DNA of 64,000 bases, from NCBI RefSeq assembly GCF_900188005.1, contig NZ_FZNR01000022.1:1-64000 (forward strand). The letters are read 5' to 3'. Both the position numbers and the translations under genes were made by a program. Shown piece by piece: positions 7,603-16,000 of the stretch (position 1 is its first letter; each line of letters begins with the position of its first letter). Source of the stretch: Actinoplanes regularis. Its GTDB lineage: Bacteria; Actinomycetota; Actinomycetes; Mycobacteriales; Micromonosporaceae. Below the pieces are notes generated by a model. The model had not been told where the DNA came from. It worked only from the letters and a program-made list of their open reading frames with translations, and searched no databases.

Positions 7603-8787
7603 ATGTCGGATGCATGGCGGGCTTATCTGGACCTGGCGCTCGGGCTGACCGAGACGCCCAGGAAGAGGGCGCAGAAGGTCGCCGGTGAGTTGCTCAGCCG
7701 GGGCGGTGCGACGGCGGCGCAGGTGCAGGGGCTGGTCGAGGATCTGCTCTCGGCGGGCATCGCGAACCGTGAGGCGCTGACCAACATCGTTCGTTACGAG
7801 GTGGACCGGGCGCTCGGCCGGGTCGGGCTGGCCACTGCCGACGAGGTTTCCGAGTTGACGGCTCGGGTGCATGACCTGGAGAAGCGGCTGCGGGAGGCGC
7901 AGGGGCGGTTGGGTGCGGTGGGAGCTGATTCCCGAGCTTCCGCCTCGGCTTCTACGTCTGCTTCGGCTCCGACGTCCGCCTCGGCTTCTGGGCCTGCTGC
8001 GGCCCCGGCGTCTGCTTCGGCCCCGACTGGCGCTGCGAGTCCGGCGTCCGCTTCGAACGCGGGGCCCGTGAAGAAGGTCGTCGCGAAGAAGGCCGTGGCG
8101 AAGAAGGCTGTCGCGAAGAAAGCCCTGAAGGCCACGCCGAACGCGATGCCGTCGGCGGGGACAGCGCCGGGTGGATTGTCGGCGAACACGGCGGCTTCAT
8201 CGGCGCCGGTGGCCTCGCCGGCTCTGGAGGCCGCGCCTGCGAAGAAGGCTCCGGTCGCGAAGAAGGCGGCACGGAAGTCCACATCGGGGTCGCCCGCCGG
8301 GTCCAGCGTGAGTGAGCCGGGCGCGATCGCGCCGACGAAGAGGACGCCGGGTAAGAACGCGCCGAGCAAGGCCGCGCGGATCAAGAGCGCGCCGAGTAAA
8401 GCCGCACCGGTCAAAAGCACGCCGAGTAAAGCCGCACCGGTCAAGAGTGCGCCGAGCAAGGCCGCACCGGTCAAGAGTGCGCCGAGTGCGGCCGCACCGG
8501 GTGAGAGTGCGCCGAGCAAGGCCGTTTCAGGTAAGGGCGCGCCGGTCAAGAGCACGCCGAGTGTCGGCGCTTCAAGCAAGGGCGCGCCGGTCAAGAGCAC
8601 GCCGAGTGTCGGCGCTTCAGGCAAGAGCGTGCCGGCCAAGAGCGCGCCGAGCAAGGCCGCGCCGAGTAAGAACGCTCCGGTCAAACGGGCAGCGAAGAAG
8701 GCCGCTCAGGTTCCGAGTCGGCCACAGCCCAGTAAGTCAGCGTCGGTGACAGAGCGCCCCAGCGGGGCCGAGAGCCCGGAGGCGTGA
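7603..8787 (+). CDS. Helical N-terminal domain protein with histone-H1-like Lys/Ala/Pro/Ser tail
   Basis: The ATG at 7603 has a very strong binding site (GGAGGAGGGA). Residues 1-105 form a folded helical part (MSDAWRAYLDLALGLTETPR, GELLSRGGATAAQVQGLVEDLL, then a coiled coil ELTARVHDLEKRLREAQ) similar to phasin or PhaF-type N-termini. Residues about 106-394 are low complexity: A/S/P repeats, VAKKAVAKKAVAKKA, and about fifteen units of the type SAPSKAAPVK. The basic tail resembles histone H1 and the DNA-binding tail of PhaF-like proteins, so nucleoid or granule binding is inferred. It is first in a run leading to tlyA, with the next gene starting 4 nt after its stop. Confidence 0.7.
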   Translation: MSDAWRAYLDLALGLTETPRKRAQKVAGELLSRGGATAAQVQGLVEDLLSAGIANREALTNIVRYEVDRALGRVGLATADEVSELTARVHDLEKRLREAQGRLGAVGADSRASASASTSASAPTSASASGPAAAPASASAPTGAASPASASNAGPVKKVVAKKAVAKKAVAKKALKATPNAMPSAGTAPGGLSANTAASSAPVASPALEAAPAKKAPVAKKAARKSTSGSPAGSSVSEPGAIAPTKRTPGKNAPSKAARIKSAPSKAAPVKSTPSKAAPVKSAPSKAAPVKSAPSAAAPGESAPSKAVSGKGAPVKSTPSVGASSKGAPVKSTPSVGASGKSVPAKSAPSKAAPSKNAPVKRAAKKAAQVPSRPQPSKSASVTERPSGAESPEA

Positions 8788-8791
8788 TCCC

Positions 8792-9193
8792 GTGACGTTC
8801 CCGAACCACGCGCAGGATGGCCCGGGTCCCGGCCCGGCGCAGGGTGACTACCGTCCTGCCCCGCCGCAGGGTGGCCTGGGTCCCGGCCCGGCGGATGGTG
8901 GCTATCGTCCTGGCCCGCCGCAGGGTGGTTTAGGTCCTGGCCCGGCGCAGGGGGGCTACCGTCCCGGTCCGCCGCAGGGTGGGCCGCGTCCGCCGATGCC
9001 GGCCGAGGGCGTGACGCCGTCCCCTTATCGCACCGGTGAGGACGAGATGGTGGAGGAGACCGGTCACCCGGCAGTGGATGCGGTGCTAAGTTCGCTGGCC
9101 AACGCCGCGCGGCTGACCCCGGTCGAGCAGATCGCCGAGTACGAGGCCGCGCACCAGGTGCTCCAGGAAACCCTGGCCGGCATCGACCGCTGA
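8792..9193 (+). CDS. Small Pro/Gly-rich protein upstream of tlyA
   Basis: 133 residues from the GTG at 8792 with GGAGG about 8 nt upstream. Residues 1-75 are repeats of PAQGGYRPGPPQGGLGPG type. The last 50 residues are a conserved-looking helical segment (HPAVDAVLSSLANAARLTPV, then EQIAEYEAAHQVLQETL). Many actinobacteria have a short protein of the latter type between the HAD phosphatase and tlyA (Rv1693 in M. tuberculosis). Here it seems to have gained a disordered N-terminal extension. Function unknown. Confidence 0.75.
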   Translation: MTFPNHAQDGPGPGPAQGDYRPAPPQGGLGPGPADGGYRPGPPQGGLGPGPAQGGYRPGPPQGGPRPPMPAEGVTPSPYRTGEDEMVEETGHPAVDAVLSSLANAARLTPVEQIAEYEAAHQVLQETLAGIDR

Positions 9194-9217
9194 CCGACGT
9201 ACCAAAAAAGGATCTTG

Positions 9218-10219
9218 ATGGCCCGCCGTGCGCGTCTAGACGCCGAGCTCGTCCGTCGCAAGCTCGCTCGTTCCCGGGAACAGGCCGCCCAGCTCGTGGC
9301 GGCCGGCCGGGTGCAGGTCCGGGGGACCGTGGCGCACAAGGTGGCGGCCATGGTCGACCCGGCCGACCCGGTGATCGTCACGGGGGAGGACCCGCAGACC
9401 GAGTACGTCTCGCGGGGCGGTCACAAGCTGGCCGGCGCGCTCGCCGCGTTCGGCGCTCGGGGCCTGAGCGTCGAGGGCCGGCGCTGCCTGGACGCGGGCG
9501 CCTCCACCGGCGGCTTCACCGATGTGCTGCTGCGCGCGGGCGCGCGGCGGGTGGTCGCGGTCGACGTCGGTTACGGCCAGCTGGCCTGGCCGATCCGCAC
9601 CGACGAGCGGGTCGACGTGCATGAGCGGACCAACGTGCGGACGCTGACGCCGGACGCGATCGGTGGCCCGGTGGACCTGACCGTGGCGGATCTGTCGTTC
9701 ATCTCGCTGCGCCTGGTGCTGCCCGCCCTCGCCGCCTGCACCGGGCCGGACGGCGATCTGGCGCTGATGGTGAAGCCGCAGTTCGAGGTCGGCAAGGAGC
9801 GGGTCGGCGCGGGCGGTGTGGTGCGCGACTGGCGGCTGCGGGCCGAGGCGGTGCTGGACGTCGCGGCCGCCGCGGCCGAGCTCGGCCTGGGCGTGGTGGA
9901 CGTGACCGCCAGCCCGCTGCCGGGGCCGAGCGGCAACGTGGAATTCTTCGTCTGGTTCCGGCGCGGCGCCCCGGCCGCCGATCGGGACCGTGTCGAAGCG
10001 GTGGTCGCGGCCGGCCCGTCCGGGCAGGATCCGGAATCGACCGGCCCGTCCGGCCAGGATCCGGAATCAGCCGGCTCGACCGGCCAGGATCCGGAATCGA
10101 CCGGCTCGACCGGCCAGGGGCCGGAATCGGCCGGAGCTGTCACGGAGCCTCCCGCTGGGCGGGATCAGGAACGATCGGAGCCGGCGGAGCAGCCGGTTGC
10201 CCAGATGGAGGACAAATGA
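9218..10219 (+). CDS. tlyA: TlyA-type 16S/23S rRNA 2'-O-methyltransferase with repeat tail
   Basis: TlyA methylates the 2'-OH of cytidines in 16S and 23S rRNA at the subunit interface, which in mycobacteria sets capreomycin sensitivity. An S4 RNA-binding domain (residues about 4-62, KLARSREQAAQLVAAGRVQV) is followed by an FtsJ-like methyltransferase with the SAM motif DAGASTGGFTD (residues 92-102), DLTVADLSFISLR and LMVKPQFEVGK. The ATG at 9218 is favoured over the TTG at 9215 because AAGGA ends 5 nt before it. The enzyme part ends near residue 260. A tail of about 70 residues follows, built from four 10-residue repeats, which TlyA normally lacks. Confidence 0.93.
   Translation: MARRARLDAELVRRKLARSREQAAQLVAAGRVQVRGTVAHKVAAMVDPADPVIVTGEDPQTEYVSRGGHKLAGALAAFGARGLSVEGRRCLDAGASTGGFTDVLLRAGARRVVAVDVGYGQLAWPIRTDERVDVHERTNVRTLTPDAIGGPVDLTVADLSFISLRLVLPALAACTGPDGDLALMVKPQFEVGKERVGAGGVVRDWRLRAEAVLDVAAAAAELGLGVVDVTASPLPGPSGNVEFFVWFRRGAPAADRDRVEAVVAAGPSGQDPESTGPSGQDPESAGSTGQDPESTGSTGQGPESAGAVTEPPAGRDQERSEPAEQPVAQMEDK
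10013..10132 (+). repeat. 30-bp tandem repeat x4 in the 3' part of tlyA
   Basis: Four exact-length units (10013, 10043, 10073, 10103) each contain CCAGGATCCGGAATCGACC or a close variant. They encode TGPSGQDPES / TGSTGQDPES. Being in frame, they extend the TlyA C-terminus by an acidic, Ser/Thr/Gly/Pro-rich linker. Confidence 0.88.
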
Positions 10220-11103
10220 CTCGTTCGGCTTTGCTGGTGACGCACACCGGGCGCCGGCAGAGTACGCAGCACGCCCGCACGGTCGCGCTGGCCCTGATCG
10301 CCGCCGGCTTCGAGGTCCGGGTCATCGCCGACGAGGTGGCCGACCTGGGGCTGCCCGAGGAGCTGAAGGCCCTCGACGGCCCGGAGGCGGCCGAGGGCGT
10401 GGAGATCGTGCTGGCGCTCGGCGGCGACGGTACGTTCCTGCGCGCCGCGGAGCTGGCCAGGCCGGTGAAGGCGCCGCTGCTCGGTATCAACCTGGGCAAG
10501 GTGGGCTTCCTCGCCGAGGCCGAGATCGACCACATCGACCAGGCGGTGGCCGACATCGTCGCGGGCGGCTACACCGTGGACGAACGGCTCACCCTGGATG
10601 TACGCGCGGAGTACGACGGCCGCCTGATCGCCGAGTCCTGGGCGCTCAACGAGGTGACCGTGGAGAAGGGGCAGCGGGCGCAGATGCTCGAGCTGCTCGT
10701 CGATGTGGACGGGCGGCCGCTGTCCCGCTACGGCTGCGACGGTGTGGTGTGCGCCACACCGACGGGCTCGACCGCGTACGCGTTCTCGGCGGGCGGGCCG
10801 GTGGTCTGGCCCGAGGTGGAGGCGCTGCTGCTGGTGCCGATCAGCGCGCACGCGCTGTTCAGCAAGCCGCTGGTGACCGCACCGACCTCGACGTTCGTGC
10901 TGACCGTCGACCCGTACACGTCGTTCGCCGTGCTCTGCTGTGACGGGCGCCGCACCTGGGACCTGCCGCCCGGTTCGCGGGTGACCGTCGAGCGGGGACA
11001 GCTGCCGGTCCGGCTGGTCCGGCTGGCCCCACGGCCGTTCACCGACACCCTGGTGGCGAAGTTCGAGCTCCCGGTGGTCGGCTGGCGCGGAAACCGCCGC
11101 TGA
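10216..11103 (+). CDS. nadK: NAD kinase
   Basis: It phosphorylates NAD+ to NADP+ using ATP or polyphosphate. The 295 residues include the family motifs LALGGDGTFLRAA (GGDGT at residues 69-73), LLGINLGKVGFLAE (90-101), the NE/K region WALNEVTVEKG, and DGVVCATPTGSTAYAFSAGG. The ATG overlaps the tlyA stop (ATGA), giving translational coupling. The order tlyA-nadK-recN is conserved across actinobacteria. Confidence 0.96.
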   Translation: MTRSALLVTHTGRRQSTQHARTVALALIAAGFEVRVIADEVADLGLPEELKALDGPEAAEGVEIVLALGGDGTFLRAAELARPVKAPLLGINLGKVGFLAEAEIDHIDQAVADIVAGGYTVDERLTLDVRAEYDGRLIAESWALNEVTVEKGQRAQMLELLVDVDGRPLSRYGCDGVVCATPTGSTAYAFSAGGPVVWPEVEALLLVPISAHALFSKPLVTAPTSTFVLTVDPYTSFAVLCCDGRRTWDLPPGSRVTVERGQLPVRLVRLAPRPFTDTLVAKFELPVVGWRGNRR

Positions 11104-11156
11104 TCAGAAACATCCTCGCTGGGCAATTGTCAGGGGGCCCCACTACCCTCTGCCCT

Positions 11157-12914
11157 GTGCTGGAGGAACTGCGCATCACCGGGCTCGGCGTCATCGACGA
11201 CACGACCCTGCGGCTTTCCGCGGGGATGAACGTGATCACCGGTGAGACCGGCGCCGGTAAGACGATGGTCGTGACCGGTCTCGGACTGCTGTTCGGTGGC
11301 CGGGCCGACGCCGGCCGGGTCCGGGCCGACCCGGGCCGGGCGGTGGTCGAGGGCCGGCTGCGGCTGAACGGCATGCTCGGCGACGCGGTCCGCACCCGGA
11401 TCACCGACGCCGGCGGTGAGACCGACGAGGACGGTTCGCTGCTGCTGAGCCGCACGGTGACCGCCGAGGGCCGGTCCCGGGCGCACGTGGGCGGGCGCAG
11501 CATGCCGGTCGCCACGCTGAGCGAGCTCGGCGAGCAGGTGCTCGCCGTGCACGGGCAGTCCGACCAGCTGCGTCTGTTGCGCCCGAGCGAGCAGCGGTCC
11601 GCCTTGGACCGGTTCGCCGGCCCGGGCCACGAGAAGCTGCTGGACAGCTACCGTGAGGCGTTCTCGCGCTGGCGCCGGGTGGTCGACGACCTGGCCGACC
11701 GGCGGCGCAACGCCCGCCAGCGCTCGCAGGAGGCCGACCTGCTCAAGCTCGGCCTCGACGAGATCACCCGGGTCGACCCGCAGCCGCATGAGGACGAGGA
11801 TCTGCGCGTCGAGGTGCAGCGGCTGGAGCACGCCGAGGGGCTTCGGCTGGCCGCCACCCTGGCGGCGCAGGCTCTCGCCGGCGGGGTGGAGGCGGCCGAC
11901 GAGACGGCGGACGCGACCATGCTGCTCGGCACCGCCCGGCGCACGCTGGAGGGCCAGTCCGGGGTCGATCCCCGCCTGGGCGAGCTGGCCCTGCGCATCG
12001 AGGAGGCGGCAACCCTGGTCGGCGACGTCTCCTCGGAGCTCTCCGCCTACCTGAGCGGGCTGGACGCCGATCCGGCCCGGCTGGAGGCGATCTATGAGCG
12101 GCGGGCCGCACTGCGCGGGCTGACCCGGAAGTACGCGGACGACATCGACGGCGTGATCGTCTGGGCGGAGACCGCCAGGACGAAGCTTGCCGAGCTGGAC
12201 ACCTCCGACGAGCTTCTCGAGGAGCTGGACAGGGAGCGGCAGCGGCTCGCCGCCACGGTCGGTGAGCTGGCCGGGCGGCTGACCGCGGCCCGGCGTGACG
12301 CGGCCGTCCGGTTCTCCGAGGAGGTCAGCGTGGAGCTGGCCGGGCTGGCGATGCCGCACTCCCGGGTCGAGGTCGTGGTGGTCACCCGGCCGCCGAGCCG
12401 GGACGAGCCGTCGGTCACGGTCGACGGGCGGGAGCTGGCCGCCGGGGCGGACGGCGCCGATGAGGTGGAGCTGCGGCTGCTGGCCCATCCGGGCGCGCCG
12501 TCGCTGCCGTTGCAGAAGGGCGCGTCCGGCGGTGAGCTGTCCCGGGTGATGCTCGCCATCGAGGTGGTCTTCGCGGGGGCGGGCGGCCCGCCGACCCTGG
12601 TCTTCGACGAGGTGGACTCCGGTGTCGGTGGCACCGCGGCGGTGGAGATCGGGCGGCGGCTGGCCCGTCTGGCCCGGACCCATCAGGTGTTGGTCGTGAC
12701 ACACCTGCCGCAGGTCGCGGCGTTCGCCGACCGCCATCTGGTGGTGGCGAAGGACACCGGTGGCGCGATTACGACCAGCGGTGTGCGCATAGTCGAGGAG
12801 AACGAGCGGGCTCGGGAGCTCTCCCGGATGCTGGCCGGGCTGCCGGATTCCGATCTGGGCATCGCCCATGCGGAGGAACTGCTGGCGGTCGCGGGACGGG
12901 AGAAGCGTGGTTGA
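11157..12914 (+). CDS. recN: DNA repair protein RecN
   Basis: An SMC-like ATPase recruited to double-strand breaks. From the GTG at 11157 it has 585 residues. Walker A is GETGAGKT (29-36). The middle is a long coiled coil (residues about 150-370). The C-terminal ABC half has the signature KGASGGELSRVMLAIEVVF, the Walker B VFDEVDSGVGG and the H-loop VVTHLPQVAAFADRHLVV. The frame is open from a TTG at 11127, but the family start VLEELRITGLGVIDD favours 11157. No clear Shine-Dalgarno precedes it; it may depend on coupling with nadK 53 bp upstream. Confidence 0.95.
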   Translation: MLEELRITGLGVIDDTTLRLSAGMNVITGETGAGKTMVVTGLGLLFGGRADAGRVRADPGRAVVEGRLRLNGMLGDAVRTRITDAGGETDEDGSLLLSRTVTAEGRSRAHVGGRSMPVATLSELGEQVLAVHGQSDQLRLLRPSEQRSALDRFAGPGHEKLLDSYREAFSRWRRVVDDLADRRRNARQRSQEADLLKLGLDEITRVDPQPHEDEDLRVEVQRLEHAEGLRLAATLAAQALAGGVEAADETADATMLLGTARRTLEGQSGVDPRLGELALRIEEAATLVGDVSSELSAYLSGLDADPARLEAIYERRAALRGLTRKYADDIDGVIVWAETARTKLAELDTSDELLEELDRERQRLAATVGELAGRLTAARRDAAVRFSEEVSVELAGLAMPHSRVEVVVVTRPPSRDEPSVTVDGRELAAGADGADEVELRLLAHPGAPSLPLQKGASGGELSRVMLAIEVVFAGAGGPPTLVFDEVDSGVGGTAAVEIGRRLARLARTHQVLVVTHLPQVAAFADRHLVVAKDTGGAITTSGVRIVEENERARELSRMLAGLPDSDLGIAHAEELLAVAGREKRG

Positions 12915-13040
12915 GTGAAACGTGGCGGGGGAAACACGAGAGAAAAATGTGACAGAACGACGGATGAAACGTCCGTTTTGTCAATGAGCTAGTGCATGTC
13001 TAACGGGGGCCGCGTGAAGCGGCGTGTCAGGATGGCCGGG

Positions 13041-14219
13041 ATGCGACTTCCCACCTTGCGCCGTGTGCGCACCAGCGAGCCAGGCCCGCTCTCCGGGGTG
13101 GCTCGGCTCGATCGGCGTACCAAGCGGCTGACCGGCCGGCTGCGGCCCGGCGAGATCGCCGTGATCGACCACGTCGACCTGGACCGGGTCGCGGCCGACT
13201 CGCTGGTCGCCTCCGGCGTCACCGCGGTGCTCAACGTCAAGCCGTCGATCTCGGGGCGGTATCCGAATCTCGGCCCGGAGGTGCTGGTCCAGGGCGGCGT
13301 GGTGCTGGTCGACAACCTCGGCGAGGAGATCTTCGCCGGGTTGCGCGAGGGCCAGGTGGTCAGCATCGAGGGCGACCAGGTGCTGCTCGACGGCGCGCCG
13401 GTCGCCACCGGCACCCGGCAGGACGCGGAGAGCGTCGCCAAGGCCATGGCCGACGCCCGGGACGGCCTGTCGGTGCAGCTCGAGGCGTTCGCCGCGAACA
13501 CCATGGACTACCTGAAGCAGGAGCGGGACCTGCTGCTCGACGGCGTCGGTGTGCCGGACGTGCAGACCCGGATCGCCGGGCGGCACGTGCTGATCGTGGT
13601 CCGCGGCTACGACTACAAGGAGGACCTGGACGTCCTCCGGCCGTACATCCGGGAGTACAAGCCGGTGCTGATCGGCGTGGACGGCGGTGCCGACGCGCTG
13701 GTGGAGAACGGCCACACTCCCGACATGATCATCGGGGACATGGACTCGGTCACCGACGACGTGTTGCGCTGCGGCGCCGAGGTGGTCGTCCACGCTTACC
13801 CGGACGGTCGCGCGCCCGGGCTGGAGCGGGTCCGCAACCTGGACGTCGACGCGCTCACCTTCCCGGCCGCGGCCACCAGCGAGGACCTCGCCATGCTGCT
13901 CGCCGACGAGAAGGGCGCGTCGCTGATCGTGGCGGTCGGCACGCATGCCAACCTGGTCGAGTTCCTCGACAAGGGGCGCGGCGGCATGGCCTCGACGTTC
14001 CTCACCCGGTTGAAGGTCGGTGGCAAGCTGGTCGACGCCAAGGGCGTCAGCCGGCTCTACCGGCAGAACATCTCCGGCTCGGCGCTGCTGCTGTTGATTC
14101 TCTCGGCGATGGCCGCGATGGCGTCGGCGGTGGCGGTGTCCACGGTGGGGAAGGCATACCTCACCGTGGTGTCCGAGTGGTGGGACAATCTGGTCTTCCA
14201 GCTGGGCAATCTTCTCTGA
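13041..14219 (+). CDS. steA: SteA-like cell-separation protein (thiamine pyrophosphokinase-like fold, C-terminal membrane anchor)
   Basis: 392 residues from the ATG at 13041, with AGGA 8 nt upstream and an N-terminus like that of the mycobacterial homologue; ATG 12996 and GTG 13014 are alternatives in the same frame. The sequence closely follows Rv1697: SGRYPNLGPEVLVQGGVVLV, LIGVDGGADALVENGHTPDM, IIGDMDSVTD, APGLERVRNLDVDALTFPAA, and one C-terminal transmembrane helix (ALLLLILSAMAAMASAVAV). Corynebacterium SteA works with SteB to control the cell-wall hydrolase RipA during daughter-cell separation. The thiamine pyrophosphokinase-like pocket (GDMDS) is retained, though no nucleotide role is established. 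steB follows 7 nt later. Confidence 0.9.
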   Translation: MRLPTLRRVRTSEPGPLSGVARLDRRTKRLTGRLRPGEIAVIDHVDLDRVAADSLVASGVTAVLNVKPSISGRYPNLGPEVLVQGGVVLVDNLGEEIFAGLREGQVVSIEGDQVLLDGAPVATGTRQDAESVAKAMADARDGLSVQLEAFAANTMDYLKQERDLLLDGVGVPDVQTRIAGRHVLIVVRGYDYKEDLDVLRPYIREYKPVLIGVDGGADALVENGHTPDMIIGDMDSVTDDVLRCGAEVVVHAYPDGRAPGLERVRNLDVDALTFPAAATSEDLAMLLADEKGASLIVAVGTHANLVEFLDKGRGGMASTFLTRLKVGGKLVDAKGVSRLYRQNISGSALLLLILSAMAAMASAVAVSTVGKAYLTVVSEWWDNLVFQLGNLL

Positions 14220-14226
14220 GGGCGTT

Positions 14227-15156
14227 GTGATCAACTTCAGGTACCACGTGGTGTCGCTCACCGCGGTCTTTCTCGCCTTGGCGATCGGCCTGGTCGTCGG
14301 CACCGCCGCGCTCAACGGCCCGGTCTCGGAGAACCTCAAGGAGCGCGTCACCGCGCTGAACAAGGACAACAACGTCATGCGCGACCAGCTCAACCAGTAC
14401 AAGGAAGAGCTGAACAGCAATCAGGCCTTCGCCAACGAGATCGCGCCGTTCGCCCTCACCGGCAAGCTGGCGACCCGCAAGGTCGCGGTGGTGGCGCTGC
14501 CCGGCGGCAAGGACTCGGCCGAGGGCGTGGTGAAGATGCTCAACGTCGCCGGCGCGACGATCACCGCGCGGGTCACCCTCGAGGAGAAGTTCATCGACCC
14601 GGCCAACGCCAACGAACTGCTCGACCTGGCCGATCAGTCGTCGCAGCCGAGCATCCCGGCCGCCGGCCTGCCGTCGAACAGTGACGGGGTGGAGACGGCG
14701 TCCGCGCTGCTCGCGCTCACGCTGCTGCAGGGCGCGACCGTGCCGAGCCAGGGCGACGTGACCGCGGTGCTGGCCGCGCTCGCCAAGCCCGGCTACATCT
14801 GGGTCGGCGACGGCGCGGTCGGCGGCGCCGAGGCGATCGTGCTGATCGCGGGCGCTCCGGCCACCGACAAGGACGCCACGAAGAAAATCCAGAACACGGT
14901 GACCGTGGCCACCCAGTTCAGCAAGAACCGGCCGCTGGTGGTGGCCGGCACCAGCGCCGGCGACAACAACCTGGTCGCCGAGATCCGCAGCGACCCGACC
15001 CTGGTGAAGCTGATCTCCACGGTGGACAATGCGAGCACCGTGCAGGGGCAGCTGTCGACCGCGATGGCCACCCACGAGCGGCTGGTGCTGAACAAGACCG
15101 GCCAGTACGGCCTTGCCGCCGGTGCCACCTCGCTGGTGCCGTCGGCCGCTCCGTAA
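14227..15156 (+). CDS. steB: SteB/MctB-like membrane-anchored envelope protein
   Basis: 309 residues from GTG. The N-terminus MINFRYHVVSLTAVFLALAI matches the mycobacterial Rv1698/MctB start, with one transmembrane helix (residues about 8-27) and a coiled coil (residues 30-70, ERVTALNKDNNVMRDQLNQY). The rest is predicted to lie outside the membrane as an alpha/beta domain. In Corynebacterium SteB is the partner of SteA. In M. tuberculosis the protein was first described as an outer-membrane channel or copper-related protein, and that view is debated. Co-transcribed with steA. Confidence 0.9.
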   Translation: MINFRYHVVSLTAVFLALAIGLVVGTAALNGPVSENLKERVTALNKDNNVMRDQLNQYKEELNSNQAFANEIAPFALTGKLATRKVAVVALPGGKDSAEGVVKMLNVAGATITARVTLEEKFIDPANANELLDLADQSSQPSIPAAGLPSNSDGVETASALLALTLLQGATVPSQGDVTAVLAALAKPGYIWVGDGAVGGAEAIVLIAGAPATDKDATKKIQNTVTVATQFSKNRPLVVAGTSAGDNNLVAEIRSDPTLVKLISTVDNASTVQGQLSTAMATHERLVLNKTGQYGLAAGATSLVPSAAP

Positions 15157-15172
15157 GGCAGACTCTTCAGCC

Positions 15173-16000
15173 ATGGCTTTTCTCCGTTCGTTCGGGACCG
15201 GCGCCTCGGTCGCTCGGGCCGTGCTCGGCTGGGTGAGCCGCGACCCGAAGGCGGCCGGCCTGCGCCGGACCAACTTCCACGGGCGCACGGTCACCCTCGC
15301 CGGAGGGCCGGCGCTGGCCGCCGGTGCCACCATCGGCGCGGCCACCGGTGCGGCGAACAGCCGGCTCGCCGCCGCCGCGGTGACCGCCGGTGCGGTCAGC
15401 GGCGCGGTCGGGCTCTACGACGACCTCGTCGGCAACCGTCCCGAGCAGAAGGCCGCGAAGGGTTTCGCCGGCCACCTCGGCGCGCTCCGCGAGGGCCGGG
15501 TCACCAGCGGTCTCGTCAAGATCGGCGGGGTGGGTGCGGCCGGGCTGGCCGCCTCCGCGCTGATCGGCAGCCGCCGCACCGGCCGGTTCGGCCGCGGCGT
15601 CGACGTGCTGCTCGGCGCCGGTGTCATCGCCGGCACCGCGAACCTGCTGAACCTGCTCGATCTGCGCCCCGGCCGGGCCCTGAAAGCCGGCATGATCCTC
15701 GGCGCACCGCTCGCGGTCGGCCGTGGCGCCGCGATGACCGCCGGCACGCTCGGCGCGAGCGCCGCCCTGCTCCCGGCCGACCTGAACGAAGAGATCATGC
15801 TCGGCGACTCCGGCGCGAACGCCCTCGGCGCGCTGCTCGGCGTCGCGTTCACCGCCCGTACGGGCACGGTCGGCCGGCTGGCCGCGCTGGCCGCCATCGC
15901 CTCGCTCACCGCCGCCAGCGAGAAGGTCAGCTTCACCCGGGTCATCCAGGACACGCCGTGGTTGCGGTACCTCGACGAGATCGGCCGCCGGCCGGCGTGA
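15173..16000 (+). CDS. MraY/WecA-like glycosyltransferase family 4 membrane protein
   Basis: 275 residues from the ATG at 15173. The family pattern of polytopic phosphoglycosyl transferases is visible: YDDLVGN (the DD metal motif), GTANLLNLLDLRPGRALKAG (the conserved N/LLDxRPGR motif of the UDP-sugar:polyprenyl-phosphate family), and EEIMLGDSGANALGALLG (the GDSG motif). About eight hydrophobic segments are present. These enzymes load a sugar phosphate onto undecaprenyl phosphate. It is shorter than MraY (about 360 residues), and its substrate is unknown. It overlaps murJ by GTGA, so the two are translated together, suggesting a lipid-linked envelope precursor pathway. Confidence 0.78.
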   Translation: MAFLRSFGTGASVARAVLGWVSRDPKAAGLRRTNFHGRTVTLAGGPALAAGATIGAATGAANSRLAAAAVTAGAVSGAVGLYDDLVGNRPEQKAAKGFAGHLGALREGRVTSGLVKIGGVGAAGLAASALIGSRRTGRFGRGVDVLLGAGVIAGTANLLNLLDLRPGRALKAGMILGAPLAVGRGAAMTAGTLGASAALLPADLNEEIMLGDSGANALGALLGVAFTARTGTVGRLAALAAIASLTAASEKVSFTRVIQDTPWLRYLDEIGRRPA

